The notes: a model not told the origin generated them from the sequence alone. A stretch of 64,000 nt of DNA from Themeda triandra (GCA_018135685.1 JAENPR010000005.1:992001-1056000), one strand, 5' to 3'. Counted from the first letter of the stretch, positions 1 through 12,840 are shown. Translations and numbers: made by a program.

Positions 1-62
1 ACACACAGTTCATATTAATCAAATACGAAGCAGTATTATAATCTCATAAAACAATATCATAC

Positions 63-3000
63 ATTTCAAAATCCCCTGGAGGGTTGCAAGATTAAGGAAA
101 GGCATCCCTGATGAATCTGGCATGCACTTAAAGATAGGAACTGAAGATATTTCATTTCTGATTATAGTCAGTGCCACATCCACTAAATTATCTGAATCCT
201 TAACCTGAAGAAAGACATGTAAGACCATAAGATTTTAAAAAATATGTACTGTAAACCTTTAGTTACAATCAATACAGAACATTCAAATTAAACTATTGCA
301 ATGCGAACCCCCCACCCCCCATCCACACACAAACTCAGGTGAAAGAATACAGATGACGGAATGCACACAACTCAAACTGCATGTCAAATAATTATAAGGA
401 AATGATATTCCAAAATAATTATATCTATGTTTATCTTGATTCATCGACAACGTTGTTTTGTCATAATCATTTATATTTTCCTACAATCACTTGATATTTG
501 TGAGTAAATGATGACAATAGTGTCAATTTATTTATCCCTATTTCAAGACATTAGACGATTTGTAATTTTTCTAACACAAATAGCATTAAGCTTAATATTA
601 TATTGGAGACCATATCAAGAATTTCATACAGAACGTATTTTCATATTTTGAAAGTGATGATCTTAAAACTCTTACACATCGAATCAAAGGAAAGAATCAA
701 GAAAATATATGGAGAAGTACATGGATTAATGGCCTTCTCTGCATGGCAACACCATCAGGCCCACCATAAAACTGAAGCTTTGCTTCTTTCCAAGCAGAAA
801 TGGGATGCATTTCAAGCTCCTCATTGCCAATAACTCGAATGTTTCTCTGCAACTGCAGAGCAAATGATAATCCGTAAGAACATAAAATGCTTTCAAGGAG
901 AAACAAAGTAATTTACTCCACCCACCTTTCTCAACATTAGTACAAAATCTGACGCAGTGAGCATGCCTGTTATGGTTCCCTGCTGGTCATCCCAAAGAGG
1001 AACCAGAGCAAGACCCTATGAGCCACAAAAAGTTCAAAGTTATTCTTAAATTATTAAAGTGATGCCATGTATGCAGTGCAGATAAAAGAATTGCCTGCTT
1101 CTAGGAGCGATTTGTTGTTTTTTAAACTGTAAAGCATAATAGGAAAACAAATTAAACTGCTTCTAATAAAGAAAATAATTACTAGCACAGCTTTAAAGAT
1201 CTTCAATAATGAAGGTAAAACAGAGCAAAGTTGAAGTGAGAGCAAACAAGCACCACAGAGGGAAAGTGAACCATTAGAAGCAACTCTGCAAGCACAGTAA
1301 CACACATACCTCGTCATGCATTATTTGAAATGCTTGTTTAACAGGCAGCTGAGTGTCCAAAACTGCTAACTGAAATGTTCATATGAAATCCGATTATTCA
1401 CATAGTCTAAAGAGAAGTGCTGACTTGCAAGAAATAAACCTAACCTTGCTAGAAAGAGGAATAACGTCATATATGGTATTGCGTAATAATATTCCAGACA
1501 CCATATGGCGGAAAACTGCTATTTGCACGCCTGGTTCAGGGGGCATCTTTGTTCATTTAAGGCCACAGTAAATAACAGACCATTAGTTATCAGGAATATG
1601 GATAACACAGGAATATAATGTCAAACTTCTGAGACATACCGTTGTCAAAATGGTACCCTCATCCACATTAGTTCCTCTGATAGAAGGCTCTGGCTGCACA
1701 ACAGGTTGTACATTGTTTTCCACAAGCACTTCATTGCTAATCAGTCCATATTCATCTTGTACAAAGGGTTTGGTCTCATCACACCTCCAGACACCATCAA
1801 CCAAAAACCGGTACTAAATTGCGCAAAAAGGTCATATAAATGTATTAGGCACAGAAAATGACACAGGAGAAACAGAATATCATATGAAAATAGCTGGGCA
1901 GTGAGCACTGGTGCAGCAAATATGCACTAGTACAGTATCATGCTCAAATATCTTGCTAACCATTGAATGCAACCAAACAACTGAACATCATAACTGACAG
2001 AACTCACAGTAACAAGGGTGTGAATTTGGAAGTGGCGTGCAATGTTATGTCCAAGAATTACATTGATAGATGAAAAGGTGAAACATCAAATATACAAATC
2101 CATCGTGAATATGTCAAATATATCATTTTCCTATCAATTGCTGGGATTGAAAAACAACTTCAAGTTCAAAATAGTCGTCTGGTATATGCAAAAATAATTC
2201 CAAGTAAGGCCAACAATTAAGGGGCATTCAAGATTTATTTACTGCAACTGAAAGTATTAATGGCTGAGAGACACATGGAAACAAATGATAAATACAGAAA
2301 CCTTAGAGATAGAAGTATCTCTGTATTTAATCGCCACTCACTTTACAATGGTGTTAAATGGCTGCTTTCTGATGCAACAACTGCGATGGCATTCAACTTT
2401 ACAGCAGGCATTATGTAATGGCCAAGACCTCTTGTCGGAAAAGACAGAAACAGTGGAACGTGGGCTGTCCTCCAACACCCATGCCAGGTCTGCCACTATA
2501 GGATATAGAATTTATAACACTTTTATCTCTAGCTATGGATAATGTTCAACTTCATGCTATGGATACATCTGTTCAACAGTTGACAATGCCTGATACCACC
2601 CACGATCCGTGTATATGAGATCACAAGAGTACAAGATGCTTAACTCCAATGGTCATTTCCTTTCACATAAGACCACCATCCCAGCGTTTACTAAACAAAA
2701 TCCGTTATGCTCCACACCAAAATCCAGTAGGTACAGCAGTTTGTACAGAAATAGAATAGCAATTGACAAGAACTGACCGCATTTCCCGCTTACGTGCGCA
2801 AGGATCATCACTCTAGCGACACATTTATACCGCCGCCCAGAACCGCAACACGACAACACCCACCTGCCACAACTACCAACTAACCGTAGATGCATTGCCA
2901 CCCCCTAAGCCCCTAACCATAGGAGAAACTAGTTGGCCGTGATATGCAAGCGAAACCACACCAAGCTCGTTTCTAGACAGCTATGGAAAGTAACAAGTCA

Positions 3001-3505
3001 CAGTAACGCCAATCGTGCAAACTAAAAGGCTTTCTTCTACGTAGAAGGATACCATACCAGCCGAGAACCACGAGGCCTAGCACCTATCTAGCCAGAGCAG
3101 AGTAGTACTAACAAGCATCAGTGGAACAGAGTGAAACTAAGGCCGAAATAAAGCAATCAACCAAGCATACACAGACAGAGCAAAGCGCGAGATGAATCCA
3201 ATCAGCAGAGCAATCCGCGCAGCGACGCGACGCACCTGGTACACCCCGGGCGGCAGATCGAAGACGACCTGGAACTCGGTCCCGACCAGCCCCATGGGAC
3301 ACTCCCTCCACCTGCACACACGAGCCAGGGACGAGGAAACAGCATTACACTCCGCACGCACTCACCCTCGGCCGCCGAGGCCAACCAACCCAGACGGCCA
3401 AAAGCATAGGGGAAAAGACGCCGCCTTCCCAGCTCACCTGGTGAAGCTGCCGCAGAAGGAGGCGCTCCGGCCGCCGTACGGCCACGAGAAGCGCTGCAGC
3501 ACCAT
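63..3505 (-). CDS. SNF4: SnRK1 beta-gamma subunit (SNF4-like), 5' part, eight exons, 3' end outside window
   Basis: Regulatory subunit of the plant SnRK1 kinase, fusing a beta-type glycogen-binding module to gamma-type CBS repeats; it acts in energy and sugar-starvation signalling. Exons in coding order: 3438-3505, 3236-3311, 1640-1813, 1445-1546, 1310-1369, 926-1015, 721-852, 63-204. All have GT-AG borders and the phases agree, giving about 281 residues before the window edge (family about 450). Residues 1-75 hold the carbohydrate-binding module (FSWPYGGRS, CGSFTRW, VVFDLPPGVYQYRFLVDG). CBS-type sequence follows from about residue 128 (NTIYDVIPLSSK, LDTQLPVKQAF, VPLWDDQQGTITGMLTASDF), then ELEMHPISAWKEAKLQFYGG and RNEISSVPIF. 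The start is the first ATG before the CBM, in a GC-rich leader. The last exon ends in phase 1 at a GTATGA donor. No lesion is seen. The remaining CBS domains lie beyond position 1. Confidence 0.93.
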
Positions 3506-6500
3506 GGCTCCGGGGGAACCCTAGCGCTCGCGAGCGAGGTAGCGAGCGAGAGAGCGAGCAGCGCCGGCGCCGAGCCCTCGACGCCGCCGCCGCCGCCGGC
3601 GAGACGACCGACCGACCGAACCCTAGCCCCGCGAGGCGACCGAGCCCATCCGCCGGGACCCACCCAGCCGGCCGCCGGCGCGAGGCGGAAGAGGAAATTT
3701 TTGGTGTGAAGGGGGCTCTGCTCAGCTCAGCTCGCTCTCTCCAGCTGGGAGGAGTGAGCGGAGAGGGAAAGGGGGCTGTTGGGGCGCGTGTGTGCGCGCC
3801 TGCCTACGCCCTGTTTTGTTGGTTTCTGCGGCACTCTCCTCGCCTCGCCTGCCCAGTGCCCAGTGTGTTGCAGCTCGTTTTCCTCCTTTCCTCCCTCGTT
3901 TTTCTCCTTACATCGTCCCTCGTCTTTGGGTCTTTGCACTGAAATGTGTGCTGGAGTGACTGCAGGTGCTGGTTCTTTGGGCCGGCAGGGAAGAATGAAT
4001 GATTGGCTCTCGTCGTGGCTTGGTTGACGTGGGTTTTTCCCTCCTCGTCTTTGGAGCCTTTTTTCACCTTTTTCATCTACACCTTTGGTTTATCTTATGG
4101 GAGCTTTTCGAAACGTGTTCAGCAGTAAACGTCTTGTCCTCTAGTGCGCTCAGGAAATATTGGATGGACCATGACTTGTAAAATCGTAGGAAAGTAAGAG
4201 CTGGTATGGTTACAACACGTAGCGCTTTCATGTCAAGCACAAGCATATGAAAAATATGCTCCATGTCAAAGCATAGAGAAATATGCTCCATGTCAAGCAT
4301 ACGAAAATATGCTCCATATGCATGAGCCAAGTCGAAACAAAGGGTAGATAAGCCCAGTCGAAGCAGAAGAATAGATAGAGAGTGACACTATTGTTAGCAC
4401 GTGCTACAGCTCTGACAATGTAAAAGAAAACTAGACCTATGTGTAAGAGATAGACTATTCTTAAAGTGGTATGGTAGGCATATCTCAATCATGTAGCATA
4501 TGATGAGAGAACTAATCGAGAAAGGAAGAATACATTCACCTTTCATCCGTGTTCAGTGATCTTCTACCTATTTTTTTATGAAAGTTTTGTGAACCTAAAG
4601 AAACACAATGTATAAGGAACTTTGTTAATTATTTAGTTTAACTGCTTGGATTTTCTTATTTACTTTAACTGCTTGGATGTAGAGTTGCCAAGTAGAACCT
4701 CAACTCTAGAGGTTTACGGAATAGCCAAATGACCACATGAATTTTCATCTTCGACGTAGAAAAATGATAAAAAAAAAATTGTTGAGGTGATACAATGTGA
4801 ACAATAATAACGGGCAGTGGGTGGATGGTGTTTCTCACTACCATCATGGTTTCTTTAGCATTTGAGAGTTGGTGTCACTAACATAGATGATGAAGTAGCT
4901 TTTTCTATGGAAGCAAAGCCAAAAGACTATATGCCTAAACGATTAACCATACCTTATGTTTGTTGAAAAGTCAAAAGATACATCTATGGATCATAATAAT
5001 TAGATCTATAGCTTTTATAGACCGATGTGGCCTGATTGACGTCAAAGGAGCTTCATTATGCACTTGTGCAAGAGATATATTGTCCTTGGGATTTATTCAA
5101 TAAAAAAATGGTTCTTTGCTATAGATGTTAAGGACTCAGAACGCAAACACCACCATGCGAGATGAAGTTCAAGAGCCACCACAGTTCTTTGCTTTCTTGT
5201 CTGTTTTGGCGAGGAGGATCCAGTGCATAATGGGTGATTGGTTTGGAGAAGATGTTGGAGCTATTGAAGGTGCCTTCTTCCATGGCATTTGTGTCCCTTG
5301 TTGGACACACGTGTAGGGTAATGCCTCTTGTTGCACACATTGCCAGAGCCTATCCGCTAAAACTTCCTCTCCCTCTTGTTGTTCTCGCTAAACAAGATCA
5401 CACATATGACGTCGATGACGATGAAAACCTCTTCCTTTTCCTAGGAGATGGTGGGCATATGTTGTGTGAAATCATGAGTGCTCCATAATATAAAACGGTA
5501 TGCTAGTGCTCACAACCTATTTGACCAAATGCTTCGCTTAGTGAAGTTGGGACTTTTTTCAATTAGGTTATAGCTACTTTGTAGGTCTTTCAATTAAGAG
5601 GTCATAGTATTTGTGAGTGTTGACGATGGGAGTGTAGCTTCAAAAAAAAATGATTAGATGATGTCATGCATAGTGAGAGGTGGAGTTAAGCTCACTTTAG
5701 CATTAGCAAAGATGATGTGAATGCACCCCCAAACATGCCTGACAACCAAACAAGATATAGCCAATTTAACCTTATCAACAGGCAATCAAAAAAGGATCGC
5801 TTGTATTGGCTACATACAGTACAGTTTAGGGTAGCCTAGGTTGTTTTGCTAGTCAGACTGTTGGTTAGGGAACTGAACCAACCACACCAAGATAAAATTT
5901 TCTTCTCATGAAGTTATATATCATTCAAAGGAGATGACGTAAGCTAATTGCCAATGTGCACCACGGCAGGACCTCCAGATTTACTAAGAGCACACCTTTT
6001 CCCCATCCTCATTCCCCTGCATTACTTCTAGAGGAACGACGAAAGTGATAACATAGCAGACTGTGTGCCCTTTGGTTCTTGACGTACACAGAATCTGTCC
6101 CCCCTTTTTTCCCCATTATTGTCCGGACGTGATGGAATCCAGCGTAACATTTGGGCGTTGCTGTCAATCTCAGGTGAGCAGCCTCCATCAAATGTTGTTT
6201 AATCTCCACGATGTGACATGGGGCCCTTAGTTAAATTTGTGTGGCATGTTACTTCATGGATAGAAGCAAGCGTCGTCCATTGTATTGTATTTTCCAAATT
6301 CAGTGCTAACGTGGCGACGATGTGCTGGGATCCAAATCCACGGCAATTAGTTTCTGAAGTGAATTCGCAAGCTTCGAAATGTGTCCCGATCGCAGTACGG
6401 AGATATATATAGATAAATTTCATGTTGTTGTTTCCGGCTGCAGATGCCAAGGTAATAAAAAGTTTAAAGAGACAGACACTGCGCCCGAATCATTGAACGA

Positions 6501-6867
6501 TACGTGTGTATGAGATGGCAACAGGGACGTTCCCCGACAGGGAACCGGAAATATACTCATCTGTGACCACGACAATGTAAATTATTGCTCCTATATCACA
6601 TTGTTTATGCCATGTCCATGCGTTCATGCCCCAGGTAACTCTGTAGGTGTGTAGTGGAGCTTCAGGATTGAACTGATGACGGCGATGATCTTTGGAGACG
6701 CCGGCCAAGAACAAGGTAACAGAGGTCTGCCGGGATCTCTATAGATATATAGTTATTTGTTAATAGTTATCTCTTTTAAATTCAAACACGAACAATTAAT
6801 AAAATAGTTAATGGTTAGCTGGACCTATGGATAATAATGGTCTCACTAGCTAGACTAAATTAAATAG
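3506..6867. other. Intergenic: 5' flank of the SnRK1 gene, then unassigned AT-rich DNA
   Basis: Positions 3506-3900 are GC-rich and CT/GA-rich and should hold the 5' UTR and proximal promoter of the minus-strand SnRK1 beta-gamma gene; no clear TATA box is seen there. From about 4000 to 6867 the DNA is AT-rich and has no ORF with recognisable similarity. Short ORFs around 5125-5488 have no recognised domain. Apart from the minisatellite at 4229-4316, nothing structured is seen. Confidence 0.5.
4229..4316. repeat. Minisatellite, three copies of a 26-33 bp unit
   Basis: Three imperfect tandem copies, each starting CATGTCAA and ending AATATGCTC, followed by a partial fourth. The units differ by small insertions near their centre. 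It lies upstream of the SnRK1 gene and has no evident function. Confidence 0.75.
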
Positions 6868-6900
6868 TACTTCCTCCATTCCAAACTGTAAGTCATTTCA

Positions 6901-8009
6901 TTATTCAGTAATTTTAAAAGCTTCTCTGTTTGCAAACCAAACAAAGTTAGAAGATTGGTGTGGAAATACTCTAAAGGTCAGATTGCCACATCTCTTCTCC
7001 TTTGTCAAGAAGCCAAAGTCCTCTATCCTTTTTTTGAAAAACCAAGAAGCTTCCAGAATCTTTAATCTTCCTCTGACTCCAGTGGCTATAACTGGATGAA
7101 CTAGAAAATCTCCTGATCAATAACAACATGGATGATGAACAAGAAAATCTCCTGATCAATAACAACATGGATCCTGATCTGTCAGACAACTGGACATACA
7201 GCTGGGGCAGTCAGTTCAGTACCAGCAGAGCTTATTACAGTTTGAGAGGTTCAATTCAGGTTTCACCTATCTTCAGGTGGCTGTGGGCTGCAAGCAACTT
7301 GGGAAAGCACAAATTTTTCTTTTGGCTATTGGTGAGAGACAGACTTAATACCAGGAACCTCCTGAGAAGAAAAAATAGAAATCTGGATGATTACACTTGT
7401 GTGCTTTGCAATAGTGGCATAGAAGAGGATCTCTTCCATCTTTTCTTTGGCTGCTCTTTCAGCAGAAATTGCTGGAATTTTTTACATGTCCATTGGATTG
7501 AATTGTTGCAGCCTCTTGACATGCTAATTGAAGCAAGAAGAAACTTTGGACATATAATTTTCAGGGAAATAATGATCACGGCCTGTTGGTGCATCTGGAA
7601 AATAAGAAATGGAATTATCTTCGACCAACAACCTTGTAGTTTTCAAAGGTGGAAGCTCCTGCTCAAGGAAGAATTGACCTTGGTTTGTATCAAGGCCAAA
7701 GCAAGTATCAAGACCCCCCTGTCCTTATGGATTCTTCAGGTGTTCCCCAGGGTGTAGTTGTTTTCTCTTCTTTACCTTTTCTTGTTGTTTCTTTTCTCCT
7801 AGTTCCTCCTTTAGTTGCTCCTGCTCCTTTAGTTTTTGTATTAGGTTTTCTGTTCTTTTTGCTTGGGTCTTTTGGCCTTGTACCCTGTTAGCTAGGTTAG
7901 TTAGTTCTGCTCCTCCCCCTTGCTTCCTCTGGTTTGTTAGTTTCTGTCTGCCTGTCTTCTTTTATATAAAAAAAATCAAGTAGGGACTTCCCCTGCTGAC
8001 CCTAAAAAA
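6901..8009 (+). mobile_element. 5'-truncated LINE inserted in the Stowaway MITE
   Basis: Flanked by an 11-bp direct repeat AAGTCATTTCA (6890-6900 and 8010-8020), with a short A-run just before the right copy, as expected for target-primed insertion of a non-LTR element. The interior encodes the C-terminal end of a LINE ORF2 and a short 3' UTR. It is truncated at the 5' end, so endonuclease and most of the reverse transcriptase are missing. A 35-bp tandem duplication sits at about 7097-7166. Confidence 0.85.
7128..7757 (+). pseudogene. LINE ORF2 C-terminal fragment with reverse-transcriptase zinc-binding (zf-RVT) domain
   Basis: A 209-residue open stretch resembling the end of plant L1-type ORF2 proteins. 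WLWAASNLGKHKFFFWLL and RDRLNTRNLLRRKN are followed by CVLC, an H at the HLFFGC motif, and the CWCIWKIRNGIIF signature typical of the zf-RVT tail. Sequence before 7128 (about 6960-7090) also looks like the preceding RT tail, in other frames and with stops. It has no promoter of its own and is a dead fragment. Confidence 0.85.
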
Positions 8010-8248
8010 AAGTCATTTCAAGAATTTTAAAAAATCAAAGCATTTCAAGTTTAACCAAAATTATAGAAAAAATAATAAAGATTTATGACATCAAATAGAT
8101 ATACTATGAGAAATATAAACAACGAAAAATCTATTGATATTTAGTTGGTATCTTAATTGTTATTATCTTATCATATAAGTTTGATCAAACTTGAAATGCT
8201 TTGACTTTTCAAAATTTTTAGAATGACTTACAATTTGAGACAGAGGAG

Positions 8249-9532
8249 TAGCCCCTAATATTAGATGAGTTATTTGCTAACTAACTATTAGCAGATAATA
8301 ATTCAAAAAGGGTCTTAATCGAAATTGGGGCGGCTTCATATACTACTCCAATGTTTTTTTAAAAAAATACAAAGGAAAAATAATAAATAATCGAGTACAG
8401 CTAGCTTGTGCGTATACAACAGAGAAAGACCAGCTGTTGGCGAGCTGGAAGAGACGGCAATCGCAAGGAAATACTAGATGAGATGAGAGTGAAACATAAG
8501 AAAAACCCCCAATAACAATAATGGGGACAACCAGATGACTCCATTTTACGTCGATGATTGCGATGACTCTATATCATATTCATATGAGATAGTCAAGTGA
8601 TAGGGATTATAAATTCCTCGTTAAACAAGGCGCAAGGATAGATCATGAGTTCATGGTTATCTTTTGGAATTGACCGGAAATGCCCAAAAGAAGATTCGGG
8701 CAGAAACTGCCAATGCAAGAGAAAGGCTCAGTCGTCTGATGGCTGTTGCGTAGAACCTAGTTGTTGCCCTAAACGGAAACCTGGAGGGCCCTACCGATGT
8801 AGGTTATGGTTACAGGTGCTCAGGAATTATTTATTTTCAGCTGCTATAAAACAAATTTATTTTGGCCGAAAAGGAAAGAAACGGGCCATATTTTCCATCC
8901 ATGGGATATGAAGGATTCGGGCCTTCAGCATGTTGTCTGTTTTGGAGCAGCAGTTTTGGTGACCGTCAGCCCATTCCTGAGTAAACAATTAAACGGGCCT
9001 GGGCCTAGACCCAGGACATTCATGCTGTTGAAAGAAAATGGGTGCTACAGCTACTTTTGGTATGTTTTTTTTTTAAAAAAAAGAGCGGCTTTTGGTAAGG
9101 AATTCAAAGAAAAAAAAAACCCTTTTTGGTATAAGGTGATGGGAATCGTCCTGTCCTGTGGTGATCGTGATTTGGTTAACCGCTTGTGTGGAGAAAAATT
9201 ATATACTCACCCCGTCCCCAGCAAGGATATAATCCTGAGGTTCAAATTATATCTCAAAAAACATGTAACAAGGGGCAAATTCATAATTTTACATGTACTC
9301 TAATGATTCACATCCTTTCCGAAATAGAGGGAGTACTTATAAGGCTACCGCACCATATCGTCAAAAATCGCCGTTCCTAAAGAAGCCTGCATCAATTGCC
9401 TACCGTCCTTGTCTCACTTAAGTGCATGGAGTCTATTGTCCATACCATAACTTTCATTTGGTAGAATGCCAAACACCCTCACCAAAAAAGGACCAAAGTA
9501 GTTTAGTCCCCTTCAATCCCAAGGGGTGACTA
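8249..9532. other. Intergenic, no supported gene
   Basis: AT-rich DNA with long A/T runs (for example 9064-9080). ORFs at 8645-9303 carry no recognised domain, overlap each other in different frames and are not supported. Near 9320 the motif AGAGGGAGTA resembles the end of a Stowaway MITE, but the rest of that MITE is not visible. Confidence 0.45.
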
Positions 9533-9776
9533 GAGCATCTCCAGGAATAGGAGAAAATTCAACAAAAAAAAACTAGTTATTGAGGGAGATACAAAATGTG
9601 TTTTGAGATTTTAGAGGTGTTCTCTCTAGCAGAAGGAGAAAACCAATCTCAATAAGAACAATAGTGGATTAGGAGAGGAGAGGTCTCCCCTTTATTAAAG
9701 GGTGGGAGACTATAATTTGAGGGAATAACAATATTTGTTCTTATTGAGGTTGGGTTTGGGGAACTCCTGCAGATAC
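9533..9776. repeat. Fold-back MITE-like element
   Basis: The left end GCATCTCCAGGAATAGG is matched in inverse orientation by the right end (GTATCTGCAGGAGTTCC on the other strand). Internal inverted segments also pair: CTCAATAAGAACAATA near 9650 and TATTTGTTCTTATTGAG near 9730. The GCATCTCCAG start is common in grass hAT-type MITEs. No clean target duplication could be read. Confidence 0.45.
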
Positions 9777-10322
9777 AAGACCCCTAAAATAATAGTTTTT
9801 TTTCTCATTGGGGATTAGGAAAAGGGGATTGCTACTATGTAATTAGATTAGAAGTGAACTTGCTTGTATTAAGTGTATGCAGTTGAATATCCATTATTGT
9901 TGGCTAATGTTTTGTGCTTGTAGTGCACATATGGATGTATGACAAGGTCTCAAAAATAATGACAAAGTATTTCTGAGTTTAGCCCCCCAATCCATTTAAG
10001 CGATCGTTCACTAGATTCCTTACTAGCGAACGCTATGTTGTCCGTTACTCCTCCGTGCTCCGCAATTCATTTTTGGTGGACATTTGCCCAGAAGCGTTGT
10101 TTCACTGTCATCGCCCGAGGTCAAAAAAAAAAAGAAATCATTTATTTTAATTTGATATAATTTCGAACCGTGTATCTATTTTTAAATTCGTTTGTGCGGA
10201 GTGTTCTACGCAATGAGACAAACAAAACTAGATCCCACTTGGATATGTTTCGAAGAAAAAAATTTCATGTTTTTTCTATGCTCCAGCTATTGTATGTATA
10301 AGTTTTTTTTTTATGTTCCGGT

Positions 10323-10563
10323 GTCTAAGTTATATGTAAAAATTATGTGTATAAGTTAGATTGTAACTATGCAATATTGTAAGTTATGAGTTTTCATGTA
10401 ATAAGTTAAATTTATAACTTATGAGAATAACTTAGAAATGTTCTAGAGTTTAAGTTATAATTTATAAGTTATGAGCATAAGTTATAAACGTTTTAGATCA
10501 CATAATTTATATGTATAAGTTATATACATAAGTTAGACATCTAAGTTACAGGTGAAAGTTATG
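10323..10563. repeat. AT-rich patch with about a dozen TAAGTTA-type motifs
   Basis: The heptamer TAAGTTA or close variants recur roughly every 15-25 bp on both strands without a fixed period. It looks like a degenerate simple repeat or a cluster of short sites. The flanking stretches 9777-10322 and 10564-11441 hold no supported gene. Confidence 0.5.
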
Positions 10564-11441
10564 CGCTGGATTTTTTACCAAAAGTAGAAAACTTTCCAAA
10601 AAGGAAAGTTGCGGAAATTTTTTTTTGCCAGAAAAGAAAAGTTGCGGGATGTCTGAAAGTGTTCGCTCATTTTCATTCTAGTGAATGTTCGCTGATTAGT
10701 CAGCCCCGTTCAGCCCAGAACATTACAATTTCTATCCAAAATCAAACTTCCTCGTCGTCCGATGGCCCAACAAGGTCCATTGCCCGCTGGCCCAACTTCT
10801 CTCCTACCAGGATAATCACGGAAAATACTTTCCTCTCAAAAAATCATGGAAATAATTTGGTGGCCGAAGTATGTATACTTGTACCAGGTTGGAATGAATA
10901 CGGAATACAGTTAAATATACCAACTACTGTAATAACTATCCTTTGATTTAGAGATCTTTATTTACAAGAAGAAACCATTAATCCAACTGGAACGGCTACG
11001 AAACGACGCAGCCGCCAACGGCCACGACGAGCCCTGTTGTCCTGCATCACCGTCACTGTTGAAGAAGAGTCACACTTGCAGTCAAAGGTGCACGTGTGGC
11101 GCAGCAGAGCCGATCAGGTCAGCAGGCATATGCCGCGCCGATGGGAATCGGAATTCGGAACGAAGTATCATCTCAATTTCGTTTCGTCGCCTCGCCCTGT
11201 AGTACAGTGTAGCCTGTGGGTCTGGACACGTTGGTTGGAGGCGAAACGGCCGGGAACTGAAGCAGAGGATGGGCGCAGCCAGCGTCGCCGTCACGCGGTT
11301 CCCGTTGTCCGTGCACGCCCGGAGACTCCCGTGTCCCCTTCCCTCCCTCACGCTCACTCTGTTGATGGCGATTTGGTGATCGAGACCGCCCGAGACTCGG
11401 AACGCCTCGCTTTGTCCCGTCCGGCTCGATCTCCCCGTCTC

Positions 11442-11914
11442 TAGATGGCTACTGCAGTACTGCCACGGCGAACCAAAAACCGGTTAACCCGTATTCGTAT
11501 ATCGGTATATGGTTGGTTTCTAAAATCTAAAATTACCTAAATCCACACAAACCCGTCGTTGAAATTTGAAGAGGCGGGCTTAATTGCACGCAGGAGAAGC
11601 CAATTCATGTCCATTCATCTACGTGAAGCAGGGAGTCATCTACGCCGCGCCGTAGGTATGTGTACAATCGTTGGAGACGCCCTCGGTATCGCGCAGTCGC
11701 AGACGTCACACTTGTGCACGTTCCCGTGAGGCCGTGTGATTGCATCACCGACGCGGCCGTATACCCGACCGTATCTCTCTGATATCCACTTGCCCGTGAC
11801 TCCGACAGTGAGGCCGTCAATCGGGATTTGTCCGTGCCGATATTTACGTACACAATCAGAATGGATACGGATATACGGATGTTTCGGATACGTGGATATC
11901 CACATCCATCTCTA
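11442..11914. mobile_element. Possible degenerate hAT-type (Ac/Ds-like) non-autonomous element
   Basis: The left end TAGATGG and right end CCATCTCTA form short imperfect terminal inverted repeats. The subterminal regions are rich in ACCGGTTAACC and CGGATAT/ATATCCG-type motifs, as in Ac/Ds-like elements. The flanks CCCGTCTC and CCCGTGAA match in only five of eight positions, so the target duplication is doubtful. No transposase is present. Confidence 0.3.
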
Positions 11915-12733
11915 CCCGTGAAATGTGATATGCCCGTACGTACTGCCTTCAAACTGTCTATCGAGTGAGACGTATCGAGAGGGGTGTTGGCTAGTACTCA
12001 TACTAGGTGCCGGCCGGTGGCGGACCGCGGACGACGGACGCACACAAAGGATGGTAGGTGCTCCTACTCTTCCGCTGCAACTTCAAACGTGTCAAGGCTA
12101 CTGACGTTCGTACACAAAGCCATGATCGGTCACAAGGTAGCGGCACACCCGGCACGAAGGAGGAAGCTCTCTCCGGACGGCGGACTCGATGGGCCTCCGA
12201 TCGACACATGCAACTGCCGTATCCGCTCTCCACCGCGGGCCGTGGCGCGCTCCGTCGTCCTGTTCACTCTGTCTTACCCCTGGCATGTGGCATCCTAGCG
12301 AGCCCGGCCGGCCAGTTGCTTCCGGTGAACGTTGTCGCTCTACTGTCCGCGTCTCGCTCGATCGATGGTGTCACAACAGGGAGCAGGGCAGCTCGCACTG
12401 TGTGGCCTGGGATTATTTGGAGCTAATCGTCACTTGTTAGGTGACACCGGCGAATTCACACCGGCCTACATGGGCTGGGCAGGGACGAAAGTGCCCGGCG
12501 ACTTTGACTAGCTCCGCAATGTCCCAATCCACAAGTGGGCGGAGAGCTCTCGCGGTCACGGGAGACACTTGCACAAGGGACGATACTATGGGCCATACGC
12601 GAATGGAGCTATCTATAGTCGGCTGTCGACCGGCAACAGTGCTTGTGTTTGTCCAGTCGTCCCGCGCCCGCACCGTTGCTCCGTCGACATTCGGTAAACG
12701 ATTAACAAAGTTCATATGATCGCAGCAGTCTTT

Positions 12734-12840
12734 CTGTCCCTAAATAATTATCACTTATTATATACATTTGCTCAAAATAAAGTATTTAAGTGTACTTGAC
12801 TTATCGGAAAGCGAAAACAATAATTAAAAAAGGGACGGAG
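12734..12840. mobile_element. Short Stowaway-like MITE, degenerate
   Basis: The left end CTGTCCCTAAATAATTAT and right end (inverse) CTCCGTCCCTTTTTTAATTATTG are inverted and of Stowaway type. The total is only about 107 bp, and the TA duplication is lost or mutated. Confidence 0.4.

Larger units (their letters stand above)
6870..8248. mobile_element. Stowaway-type MITE (Tc1/mariner), split by a LINE
   Basis: The left end begins CTTCCTCCATTCCAAACTGT and the right end is the inverse motif ending TTTGAGACAGAGGAG, with TA on both sides (6868-6869 and 8249-8250). The internal body, including AAGCATTTCAAGTTTAACC and its inverted counterpart near the right end, is that of a common grass Stowaway family. 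Only 6870-6900 and about 8011-8248 belong to the MITE. The intervening 1.1 kb is a LINE inserted in it. Confidence 0.85.

Noticed and set aside
3202..3663. 153-codon minus-strand ORF at the SnRK1 start
   Set aside because: Runs through exon 1, intron 1 and exon 2 in a different frame from the CBM; chance frame in GC-rich DNA.
8645..9303. Overlapping ORFs of 88 and 165 codons
   Set aside because: No domain, A/T-run encoded lysines and leucines, no splice or promoter support.
11605..12719. Multiple ORFs on both strands in GC-rich DNA
   Set aside because: Overlapping frames on both strands with no similarity; composition effect.
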